Assembly: GCF_018918345.1 (NCBI RefSeq) | Contig: NZ_JAHLQI010000008.1 | Location: 1 to 64,000 of the forward strand | Source of the DNA: Butyricicoccus intestinisimiae | GTDB taxonomy: Bacteria; Bacillota; Clostridia; Oscillospirales; Butyricicoccaceae | Length of the DNA stretch: 64,000 nucleotides | Reading direction: 5' to 3' | Part shown: piece after piece, positions 52,454 through 60,052 of the stretch | How the letters are laid out: every line of letters starts with the position of its first letter | How positions within the stretch are numbered: position 1 is the first letter of the stretch | Position numbers and translations under genes: made by a program | The notes under the pieces: model-generated | The model's database searches: none | What the model was told of the DNA's origin: nothing | The model's input: only the letters and a program-made list of their open reading frames with translations

Positions 52454-54202
52454 GTGAAACAGAAAAAACTGTCTATCTATACCTTTATCGGGTCGCGAAA
52501 GCAGGGCTTTATCCTGTCCGTCATTCTGTCGCTGTTGGGCGTTGCCGCGGAAATGGTTCCGTACTTTGTCGGCGTTCGGGTCATCTGCATGATGTATGAG
52601 GGGCAGAACGATCTGCATGCATATGTGCTGCCGCTTGGCATTGCCGTGGCGGCGTATATCGCACGTGCGCTTCTCACAACGCTTTCGACATGGGCATCGC
52701 ATAAGGCGACATTTGACGTACTCTATGAAATTCGCTGTGCGCTCATCGAAAAGATGAAGCGGGTGCCGCTGGGATATATTCAGGAAACGCCGACTGGCAC
52801 TCTGAAAAATACCATTGTTGACAATGTAGACGGCTTGGAGCAGTATCTTGCCCATTATATTCCGGAGCTGACCGCCAATCTGCTGGTTCCGCTGGTGCTG
52901 CTCGTGTATCTGTTTATCGTCAGCTGGCAGATGACGCTGATTATGTTCCTGACGCTTCCGGCGGTTGTGCTGTGCTGTGTCGGCATGATGCGCGGCTTTG
53001 ACGAAAAGTGCCGCAAGTTCTATGCGGCAAAAGATGCCGTAAACGATGCAGTCATCGAGTATGTCAATGGCATCGAGGTCATCAAAGCGTTCAACCGTTC
53101 GGCGGACTCCTATGCCAAGTATTCCAACGCCGTGTACAATAACGCCAAATTTGGCTATGAGTGGCAAAAGGGCGCACAGGGATTTTTGTCCGGTGCCATT
53201 TGCATTTTGCACTCTACCATGCTGACCATTCTGCCGATGGGCTATTACTTCTGGCACAAGGACAGCATTTCGGTAGAAGTACTGCTGACGTTTATCATTT
53301 TGGCGATTGGCCTCATGACACCGATGATTAAAGCGATGTTTATGTTCGAGACAACAACCAAGATGGAGGCGGAGTTTGACAAGATCGCGGCTGTACTGGA
53401 GGCACCGGAGCTGGTTCGCCCGGAGACGAGCGCACCGCTCACGAGCCATGAAGTCGTGCTGAAAAACGTCAGCTTCCGCTATCAGAATGCGGAGGACAGC
53501 GCGATGATCCTCAAGGGCATCAATCTGACCATGAAGCCGAACAAAGTGACGGCACTGGTTGGCCCGTCGGGCAGCGGTAAATCCACGATTGCAAAATTGA
53601 TTGCCGGATTCTGGGATGTCAATGCCGGAGAAATCTCTATTGGTGGTGTACCGCTGCGGCAGCTGTCACAGGAAAATCTCAACCAAAGCATTGCCTATGT
53701 CTCGCAGGACAGCTTTCTGTTTAATGATACGGTCATGGAAAATATCCGCATTGGCAGAAAGGGTGCGACGGATGAGGATGTAAAAAATGCGGCAAAGGCA
53801 TGCGGCTGTCATGCATTTATCGAACAGCTGGAGCACGGCTATCAGACGATGGTCGGTGACAAGGGCGGCCATCTGTCCGGCGGTGAGCGGCAGAGAATCA
53901 CCATTGTGCGCGCCATGCTGAAAAATGCGCCGATTGTCATTTTGGATGAAGCGACGTCGTTCACGGACCCAGAAAATGAAGCGGTATTGCAGCGGTCGAT
54001 TTCTCGTCTGGTTGCGGGCAAGACCTTGATTATCATTGCGCACCGGTTGTCTACCATCGCGGATGCGGATCAGATTGCCTTAATTCACGACGGACAGGTG
54101 GAGGCGTGCGGCACGCATGCCCGACTGTATCAGGAAAGTGCGCTGTACCGGCACATGTGGGATTCCCATGTCGGTGTGCGCAGCGAGGAGATGGAGGAAT
54201 AA
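52454..54202 (+). CDS. ABC half-transporter, permease-ATPase fusion (first of pair)
   Basis: 582 residues from GTG 52454 (AAGGAGGAATAACCG). Six-helix exporter-type membrane domain, then an ATPase: Walker A LVGPSGSGKST, signature LSGGERQR, Walker B IVILDEATS, H-loop IIAHRLST. Forms a heterodimer with the next gene. The pair has the length and overall pattern of YbtP/YbtQ and IrtA/IrtB siderophore transporters as well as of export pumps. In this cluster it should move the product. Confidence 0.9.
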   Translation: MKQKKLSIYTFIGSRKQGFILSVILSLLGVAAEMVPYFVGVRVICMMYEGQNDLHAYVLPLGIAVAAYIARALLTTLSTWASHKATFDVLYEIRCALIEKMKRVPLGYIQETPTGTLKNTIVDNVDGLEQYLAHYIPELTANLLVPLVLLVYLFIVSWQMTLIMFLTLPAVVLCCVGMMRGFDEKCRKFYAAKDAVNDAVIEYVNGIEVIKAFNRSADSYAKYSNAVYNNAKFGYEWQKGAQGFLSGAICILHSTMLTILPMGYYFWHKDSISVEVLLTFIILAIGLMTPMIKAMFMFETTTKMEAEFDKIAAVLEAPELVRPETSAPLTSHEVVLKNVSFRYQNAEDSAMILKGINLTMKPNKVTALVGPSGSGKSTIAKLIAGFWDVNAGEISIGGVPLRQLSQENLNQSIAYVSQDSFLFNDTVMENIRIGRKGATDEDVKNAAKACGCHAFIEQLEHGYQTMVGDKGGHLSGGERQRITIVRAMLKNAPIVILDEATSFTDPENEAVLQRSISRLVAGKTLIIIAHRLSTIADADQIALIHDGQVEACGTHARLYQESALYRHMWDSHVGVRSEEMEE

Positions 54203-54204
54203 CC

Positions 54205-55938
54205 ATGATAGACATTCTAAAAAAGCTATACTGCCTGTCAGAGAAAGAACAGCCGTATATTAGAAAGTCGGTCGTGTACGGCTTGCTGTATTCCGCCTTT
54301 GAGCTGCTTCAGTTTTTGGCGGTATATCTGGTTCTGCGTGCGGTAGCGACTCATGCAGAGGGAAATATTCCGATGCAGGCATTTGGGGTCATGCTGATTA
54401 GCATCGCCGGTTGTATTGTCATGCACGCGCAGTCTAACATCAAGCAGATGCGCGCCGGCCTATACATGGCGGCGGACAAGCGCATTGACATTGGCAACAA
54501 GCTGCGCCATGCGGCGATGGGATATTTTAACGACAGCAGCCTAGGCAAAATTACCGCGGCGGTATCCTCGAAGCTGTATATGATCGAGAACACCGTGCCG
54601 TCTATTTTGAGCAATGTCCTGCAGGGCATTTTGTACACAGCGGTCCTTCTCGTCGGATTCTTGTGCTTTCAGTGGAAAATCGGTCTGATTATGGTGATTT
54701 CTGCCGTGCTTTACTGTGTCATTGTGCAGGGCATGTTCCGCGCGACGCAAAACGAAGCCCCGCGCAAGCAGCAGGCTGTGACCAAGCTCATTGAGGGCGT
54801 ATTGGAATACATTCAGGGCATTGTCATCATTCGCTCGTTTCAGGACGACAATAATCGCGCCGAAGTGCGTATGAAGCAGGTACTCAATGAAAGCCGCGCG
54901 GCAGAGACATCGTATGAGAAAAAGGTCATGCCGTACACGGTCATTTCACAGATTATTTTGAAGTGCGGCTCGGTGCTGGCGATGTATGCGGCGGTGGTGA
55001 TGGGTCTCAATGGACAAATTGCTGTCGAAAAATCTGCTTTGGCAGTCATTTGGCTGTTTGTCATCTTCAACCAGCTCCAGCTGGCAGGCAGCATGATTGC
55101 AATTTTGCAGAATGTAGACACGGCACTGGGTGAAATTGAGGAGAGCGGAAATCCGCCGCAGCTGGAAAACGGCGGCGAGACGTTCATCGGTAAAAACTGC
55201 GACATTACAGTGAACAATATTTGTTTCTCCTATGAGAAGAAAAATGTGATTGACCATGTATCGCTGACCATTCCGCAAAAGACCTCGACGGCGATTGTCG
55301 GATATTCCGGCAGCGGCAAAACTACCCTGTGCAATTTGATTTGCCGATTCTGGGATGTGGACAGCGGTTCGATTTCCATCGGCGGCAAGGATATTCGTCA
55401 ATATAATACCGATCAGATGCTGGAAAACATCAGTGTTGTGTTCCAGAACGTCTATTTGTTCAACGACACGATTGCCAATAACATTCGCTTTGGAAAGCCG
55501 GATGCGACGGACAAGGAAATGATTGACGCAGCAAAGCGTGCGTGCTGCCATGATTTTATCATGCAGCTGCCGGATCAGTACAACACGGTCATCGGAGAGA
55601 ACGGTGCGGCGTTGTCCGGCGGCGAAAAGCAGCGCATTTCCATTGCGCGCGCGATGATTAAGGATGCGCCGATTGTTATTCTGGATGAAGCGACCTCCAA
55701 CATTGATCCGGAAAATGAACAGCTGATTCAACATGCGATGGAAGAGCTGACGAGAGACAAGACCATTATTATGATTGCCCATCGGCTCAAAACCGTGCGC
55801 AATGCAGACCAGATCATTGTAATGAATCAGGGACGCATTGCCCAGCGCGGCACGCATGAGCAGCTTATGAAGCAAGGCGGCATCTATGCTTCGCTCATCA
55901 ACGTCCGCACAGAGGCGCTGGGGTGGAAGCTGTCCTGA
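54205..55938 (+). CDS. ABC half-transporter, permease-ATPase fusion (second of pair)
   Basis: 577 residues from ATG 54205 after TGGAGGAATAACC. Six membrane segments (e.g. LLQFLAVYLVLRAV, LYTAVLLVGFLCFQWKIGLIMVI) and an ATPase with IVGYSGSGKTT, LSGGEKQRIS and IVILDEATSN. The longer upstream frame overlaps the first half and is not used. Last gene of the cluster. Confidence 0.9.
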   Translation: MIDILKKLYCLSEKEQPYIRKSVVYGLLYSAFELLQFLAVYLVLRAVATHAEGNIPMQAFGVMLISIAGCIVMHAQSNIKQMRAGLYMAADKRIDIGNKLRHAAMGYFNDSSLGKITAAVSSKLYMIENTVPSILSNVLQGILYTAVLLVGFLCFQWKIGLIMVISAVLYCVIVQGMFRATQNEAPRKQQAVTKLIEGVLEYIQGIVIIRSFQDDNNRAEVRMKQVLNESRAAETSYEKKVMPYTVISQIILKCGSVLAMYAAVVMGLNGQIAVEKSALAVIWLFVIFNQLQLAGSMIAILQNVDTALGEIEESGNPPQLENGGETFIGKNCDITVNNICFSYEKKNVIDHVSLTIPQKTSTAIVGYSGSGKTTLCNLICRFWDVDSGSISIGGKDIRQYNTDQMLENISVVFQNVYLFNDTIANNIRFGKPDATDKEMIDAAKRACCHDFIMQLPDQYNTVIGENGAALSGGEKQRISIARAMIKDAPIVILDEATSNIDPENEQLIQHAMEELTRDKTIIMIAHRLKTVRNADQIIVMNQGRIAQRGTHEQLMKQGGIYASLINVRTEALGWKLS

Positions 55939-55947
55939 TTCTTGTGA

Positions 55948-56040
55948 GATACATATGAAGCGTTGTTTGCTTATACAGCAGCCATTGCAGCGGTCATTTC
56001 TGTAGTTCTACAGATTTTAGATCATACAAAAAAGAAGTAA
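55948..56040 (+). pseudogene. Decayed holin-like type I toxin ORF
   Basis: 30 codons DTYEALFAYTAAIAAVISVV then LQILDHTKKK: the pattern of holin-like toxin peptides (xTYEAL, hydrophobic helix, D-x2-KKK). The codon before Asp is a TGA instead of a start codon, so it looks untranslatable, though TTG codon 6 could give a shorter form. A terminator and a left-facing antitoxin promoter still follow it. Confidence 0.55.
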
Positions 56041-56073
56041 CTGCCTAGTCCACGAAACTTGCGGTTACTTCTT
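56032..56073. terminator. Terminator of the decayed toxin locus
   Basis: Stem AAGAAGTAAC / GTTACTTCTT, same position relative to the ORF as in the intact locus. Confidence 0.65.
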
Positions 56074-56126
56074 TAACACTGTATGGGGAAAAATCGTCTA
56101 CTGGTAGTGCCCCTTTTTCTACTTAG

Positions 56127-56155
56127 ATTATAACCGCATGAGATGGAATTGTCAA
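56127..56155 (-). promoter_or_regulatory. Antitoxin promoter of the decayed locus
   Basis: Minus strand TTGACA (56150-56155), 17 bp, TATAAT (56127-56132). The sequence is the same as the promoter at 56645-56673. Confidence 0.75.
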
Positions 56156-56450
56156 TTCTCATAAAAAATTCTTAATGAATCGCGCAGGAGACTGCCCGCA
56201 AAGAGAACGAGAGCAGGATTTATTTGATTCCGTTCAGGAGATATATAATTTTGCAATCAAACAAGATGTATTATAATCTTACGATGTGAAAGAGCCTCTT
56301 TTCGAATAAAATATTGATTTTTGTTGAGAAGTATAGTATCCTTATTGGCAGGTACACCATAAACGGATAGGCGGCGCATCTTCTCTATTTCAGAGAGGGA
56401 GCGAACAATTTTCTTACCCCTCTCTTTTTAATAGAAGGGAGGGCGATGCT

Positions 56451-56552
56451 ATGTATGTGACATTTTCAGATTTTTTCCAGATGATTTCCGCATTTGCGAC
56501 GTCTGGCATGTTTTTTCTGGCTCTGCTTACCTATTTAAGCAAAAGAAAATAA
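56451..56552 (+). CDS. Putative holin-like type I toxin (33 aa)
   Basis: 33 residues: MYVTFSDFFQMISAFATSGM, a hydrophobic stretch, and the tail LLTYLSKRK. The MYVTFSDxxQ start is that of Clostridia holin-like toxins. GAAGGGAGGGCGATGCT is the ribosome site. The stop codon overlaps a terminator and a convergent RNA promoter follows. The 56161-56440 leader has no other gene. Confidence 0.68.
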   Translation: MYVTFSDFFQMISAFATSGMFFLALLTYLSKRK

Positions 56553-56584
56553 CCGCCCAAGCGACCAAACTTAGCGGTTATTTT
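56546..56584. terminator. Bidirectional terminator of the holin-like toxin locus
   Basis: Stem AAAATAACCGC / GCGGTTATTTT, overlapping the toxin stop codon. Confidence 0.8.
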
Positions 56585-56638
56585 CTCAGATAACTTCGTA
56601 TAAGAAGGCGCGCCGTTTATCGGTGTGCCCCTTTTTCT
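56546..56638 (-). ncRNA. Antitoxin RNA of the holin-like toxin locus
   Basis: Promoter TTGACA (56668-56673), 17 bp, TATAAT (56645-56650) predicts a start near 56638; the transcript runs left into the shared terminator and pairs with the toxin mRNA 3' end. Its 5' part (ACACCGATAAACGG) resembles the toxin leader (ACACCATAAACGG near 56352) in the same sense, so the two RNAs share 5' sequence. Confidence 0.6.
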
Positions 56639-56644
56639 ACTTAG

Positions 56645-56673
56645 ATTATAACCGCATGAGATGGAATTGTCAA
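56645..56673 (-). promoter_or_regulatory. Antitoxin promoter
   Basis: TTGACA-N17-TATAAT on the minus strand, repeated with flanks at 56127-56155. Confidence 0.8.
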
Positions 56674-56718
56674 TTCTCATATCATGGATTCCTCACGAAA
56701 GTACCGACAACAGGAGTT

Positions 56719-57342
56719 ATGTTAAAAACAATCATATTTCTTTTGCTGATAACATTTCAGTTTTATTTCAGCAGCTATTGTTCCAATAAACAAAAAGAAA
56801 ATAGAGAACCGGCAGGAAAGCCGGTTTTCCATCAGATAAAACATTTTCGCTTTTTATATATTTTCAAATATAAAGACCATGTTTTAAAACAAGAATGGGT
56901 GATGCAGTTTGCTGCGATCGTATTATGGATTATCTTTGTTATCTCATACTCTCTGTACAGGATATTCGGATTAAAAATAGTTTTTGCTATGGACGTCCTC
57001 ACATGTATTTATTTGGGAGTGACAGTTGGATATATCGCAGTCTTGGTGTGCAGATATCAGCATCATTTGTACTTTACGAATAATACCAACCACGAGCATG
57101 ATTGGATATGTGAGATGAAAGAAGCCTTTGGCATGCATCCAAGGCGAAAAGGAAAAGTTGTTGCATTTCATGAAAAGCGGCAAGACAAATATGGAAAACA
57201 GTATCGGCTTGGAGATGTACAGTGCTCGAGAAAGCTGACAATTTATCATGTGCGAATCTACGATGACGAATTGCTGGTAGGAGATATAACGAAGGTTTTC
57301 CGAGACGATTTAGAGGGAAACATCCAGTGGGTGGTCTTTTAA
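56719..57342 (+). CDS. Hypothetical membrane protein
   Basis: About 207 residues from MLKTIIFLLLITFQFYFSS (ATG 56719, GGAG close upstream). Three hydrophobic segments: N-terminal, FAAIVLWIIFVISYSLYRIFGL and LTCIYLGVTVGYIAVLVC, then a soluble basic C-terminal domain. Lower GC than the neighbouring cluster. No family recognised. The longer frame upstream runs into the antitoxin promoter and is rejected. Confidence 0.6.
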   Translation: MLKTIIFLLLITFQFYFSSYCSNKQKENREPAGKPVFHQIKHFRFLYIFKYKDHVLKQEWVMQFAAIVLWIIFVISYSLYRIFGLKIVFAMDVLTCIYLGVTVGYIAVLVCRYQHHLYFTNNTNHEHDWICEMKEAFGMHPRRKGKVVAFHEKRQDKYGKQYRLGDVQCSRKLTIYHVRIYDDELLVGDITKVFRDDLEGNIQWVVF

Positions 57343-57380
57343 AAATTAAAAGTGGAGAATTTTGATGGGAGGGTGCACCT

Positions 57381-57677
57381 ATGATTTACAATACCGGAAT
57401 CAAACCGCAAGTGCAAGACGAGATTTGTCATCTGGCTGAAAAATATCATCTGAACCGAGTGATTCTGTTTGGTTCTCGTGCACGGGGAGATTATTGGAGA
57501 GCCAGCGATATTGATTTGGCAGTTTCCGGCGGCGACATCACGCGTTTTTCTCTGGATTTGGAAGAAGAAACCTCTACGCTGCTGACGTATGATGTTGTCA
57601 ATTTGGACGAGAAGGTATCTCCGGAGCTGCTGGCGAGCATTCAAAAGGAAGGAATTATTTTGTATGAAAAAGTTTGA
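57381..57677 (+). CDS. MNT-domain nucleotidyltransferase (MntA-type antitoxin)
   Basis: 98 residues of the minimal nucleotidyltransferase fold. The GS-x10-DxD catalytic motif is intact (FGSRARGDYWRASDIDLAV). Overlaps the HEPN gene by 14 bp. In characterised MntA-HepT pairs this enzyme adds AMP to the HEPN toxin and so blocks it. Confidence 0.85.
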   Translation: MIYNTGIKPQVQDEICHLAEKYHLNRVILFGSRARGDYWRASDIDLAVSGGDITRFSLDLEEETSTLLTYDVVNLDEKVSPELLASIQKEGIILYEKV

Positions 57678-58068
57678 AAATTACTGCTCAAATCTCAATG
57701 TTCTGTCGCGCGCCGGACAAGAGGATTTGACGAATGAATTTATTATCGGCGGAATTATTGATAAATTTCATATTCAGTTTGAGCTTGGCTGGAAGGTGCT
57801 CAAAGAGCTTCTGAAATACGAAGGTCGGCAGGAAGGGAATACTGGCTCACCCAGAGAGATTTTAAAAGCGGCTTATTCTATTTATGGATTTTTGGATGAA
57901 GAAATTTGGCTTTCTATGCTAAAGGATCGCAATAGCATGACGCATATCTATGACGGGGCAGAGGCGCAAAGGCTGGTGCATACAATTTTGGATCAGTATA
58001 TCCCGGAGTTCATCCGATTGCGTGACAACCTTCAAGAGCAATATCCTTCCTCTTTGAATCTCCTTTAA
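57664..58068 (+). CDS. HEPN-domain protein (HepT/HI0074-type toxin)
   Basis: 134 residues, all-helical. The RNase motif R-x4-H-x-Y is present in DRNSMTHIYDG. ATG 57664 is inside the antitoxin gene, indicating coupling. HepT toxins are RNases silenced by AMPylation of the motif tyrosine. Confidence 0.83.
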   Translation: MKKFENYCSNLNVLSRAGQEDLTNEFIIGGIIDKFHIQFELGWKVLKELLKYEGRQEGNTGSPREILKAAYSIYGFLDEEIWLSMLKDRNSMTHIYDGAEAQRLVHTILDQYIPEFIRLRDNLQEQYPSSLNLL

Positions 58069-58099
58069 TTAAAAACAATATGATAAAGAACATGCATCC

Positions 58100-58135
58100 G
58101 CCGAATGAGTATGATTCCTCATTCGGCATTTTTTT
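58100..58135 (+). terminator. Terminator of the MNT-HEPN operon
   Basis: Stem GCCGAATGAG / CTCATTCGGC followed by ATTTTTTT. Confidence 0.87.
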
Positions 58136-58149
58136 GCATATAAAAAATG

Positions 58150-58175
58150 CTTTGTGTATAACTTACTACACAAAG
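58150..58175. repeat. Left recombinase-like site (26 bp)
   Basis: 9-bp arms CTTTGTGTA and TACACAAAG around an asymmetric 8-bp core TAACTTAC. An exact inverted copy lies at 58814. Confidence 0.7.
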
Positions 58176-58346
58176 GTTAGGATAATGCTTGAAAAACACA
58201 AGCAATTTTATAAGTCAGATACATTGTTGATATATCAAATAACTAGAAATATATAGGCTCAATTGAAAGGCGAAAAGTGAAACGGTTTGGTTGAAAATAA
58301 AGATACACTATTGCAACACAAATGCTTCGTGTGTAAAAAGTGCCAT

Positions 58347-58655
58347 CAGGTTAAGGTGATACAGGTTGCCGGAAAGAGGTAAGTTTGCAGGGAAAAATGT
58401 ACACAGGTTAAGGTGATACAGGCTGCCGGAAAGGTGGTAGCTTACAGGGAAAAATGTACACAGGTTAAGGTGATACAGGCTGCCGGAAAGAGGTCAGCTT
58501 GCGGGAGAAAAGTGTACACAGGTTAAGGTGATACAAGCTGCCGGAAAGGTGGTAGCTTACAGGGAAAAAGTGTACACAGGTTAAGGTGATACAGGCTGCC
58601 GGAAAGGTGGTAGCTTACAGTGGAAAAGTGTACACAGGTTAAGGTGATACAAGAT
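58347..58655. repeat. 57-58 bp tandem repeat, six copies
   Basis: The word CAGGTTAAGGTGATACA starts at 58347, 58404, 58461, 58519, 58577 and 58635. The intervening GCCGGAAAG...TTACAGGGAAAA is conserved with few changes. The period is not a multiple of three throughout, so it is not coding. It lies inside the segment bounded by the inverted 26-bp sites. Nothing else gene-like is seen between 58176 and 58813. Confidence 0.85.
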
Positions 58656-58813
58656 GATGCGGAGCAGCTGTATAAACAAGAGTGTGCATGGATGAACGAT
58701 GGTGAAGCATTATTGAAAGCAGAAAGCACACTCTTGCGCAAAGTGTTCTGCCAAGAACAAAAGTTGATACATTTCAAGTTGTTTTGCATATATAGAGATG
58801 ACTGCTGAGAAGG

Positions 58814-58839
58814 CTTTGTGTAGTAAGTTATACACAAAG
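58814..58839. repeat. Right recombinase-like site (26 bp, inverted)
   Basis: CTTTGTGTA-GTAAGTTA-TACACAAAG, the reverse complement of the left site including the core. Recombination between them would invert the 638 bp in between. Confidence 0.7.
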
Positions 58840-59085
58840 GCCTGTCAAACTTGGAAAAAGACCTAGCAAATATGCAGATAAAAACAAAGAATATGAACAA
58901 CCGCCCAATCATCTTCAAAATGATTGGGCGGTTTTCGGTATCATAACAACTATATAGAGAAAAATTGAATCAATTTCTATTGTTTAGGGAATGAGGGTGG
59001 TTCAGTCTACTTTCGGCTTCAGCGGGCCGCAGAAATAGCTGGCTGCTGCATGGACAAACCTTGGCAGCTGAAAACACCAATGACA

Positions 59086-59199
59086 TTACAGCTCGCTGAG
59101 CAGGCCGAGCAGATACTGTTCTTCCTCTGCCTCTACCGTGCCGGTCTGAATCAGTCCGCAGCTCGTGAGTACGTGCTGTATCGGATCGCGTGTACACAA
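59086..59199 (-). pseudogene. C-terminal fragment of an unidentified protein
   Basis: On the minus strand the frame reads CTRDPIQHVLTSCGLIQTGT, continuing VEAEEEQYLLGLLSEL and stop. It reads like a real protein end but has no start, and the similarity breaks at about 59195 where plus-strand helicase sequence begins. The 58840-59085 stretch shows only scattered fragments and no gene. Confidence 0.35.
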
Positions 59200-59747
59200 A
59201 CTCGCACAAGAACAAAAACTTCACGCCAAAACGAGGGATTTGTTCTCTGACTTATATCATGTTATTACAGCGCTGCACCGAGAATCAGAAACGTTAGAAT
59301 TTATTGTTGCCGACGGATTTATCCGCGACAGCCAGAATCCGGATGTGCACCATCCGGTACTGACGCGGTGCGTATCGTCTGGACATGGTTGCCGTTTGCG
59401 GCAAAAAAAGGGTTGCCATCGAATGCGATGGCGAACGCTGGCACAGCGGAGAGGCGAAAATCCGAGAAGATATGGAGCGACAAACCATTTTGGAGCGGCT
59501 CGGCTGGCGATTTATCCGTATTCGAGGCAGTGAATATTATCGAGATGCAGAGCAAACGATGCAGCGCGTCATGCAGGAATTGACGGATTTTGAAATCATG
59601 CCGGAAGAAACGCAGGAATTTGCGCCCGGAACGCGCGACACGGAACTGCTGCAGCGCGTCAAGACCCGCGCACATGCGCTGATGCAGAAGTGCGAACAAC
59701 CCGACTTGATAGATGTAGAAACCATTCGCGCTGCCCTACAGGCATAA
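59195..59747 (+). pseudogene. Decayed superfamily 1 helicase with C-terminal restriction-like nuclease domain
   Basis: One frame gives HKLAQEQKLHAKTRDLF and LHRESETLEFIVADGFI, an N-terminal helicase-type segment, up to about 59365. After a +1 shift the other frame continues [20 protein letters not shown], then [14 protein letters not shown] and [13 protein letters not shown], a Vsr/MTES_1575-like nuclease domain, to the stop at 59747. The central ATPase motor is missing, so this is an internally deleted and frameshifted gene. Confidence 0.6.
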
Positions 59748-59783
59748 AAAACAGAGCGCCTTTTTTCGGCGCTCTGTTTTTTT
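59746..59783. terminator. Bidirectional terminator
   Basis: 15-bp stem AAAAAACAGAGCGCC / GGCGCTCTGTTTTTT. The following 59784-60052 is AT-rich upstream DNA of the symporter gene; the only promoter-like element is TTTATAAT near 59966-59973. Confidence 0.85.
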
Positions 59784-60052
59784 CTCGGTTTTATCGGCAT
59801 TTTTACCGAGACAATCCCGGCGAAGCTCGGTAAAACAGTGCAATAATTCGGTAAAATTTACTAAATTTATGCAAAACAGCAAAAAATGGCAAATTTTGTT
59901 TGGCACGCAGTTAACAAATTGACTGTTTTTTGTTACAAAATGCACTTTTTTCTTCGGTGCTTATCCTTTATAATTAGTGTCACAAATAAAAGAGAATGTG
60001 CACAAAAACTCTGGTATTTCGTATCAAAAGTTCAAAAATGGAGGTATGAATC

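Noticed and set aside
56590-56602. Exact 13-bp match to a loxP arm (ATAACTTCGTATA), followed by an AscI-like GGCGCGCC
   Set aside because: There is no second arm or 8-bp spacer, and it lies in the leader region of a natural antitoxin RNA. Treated as coincidence, not an engineering scar.
58523-58918. 131-codon minus-strand ORF over the 57-bp repeats
   Set aside because: The repeat period alternates between 57 and 58 bp, so the frame is not kept. No ribosome site or homology.
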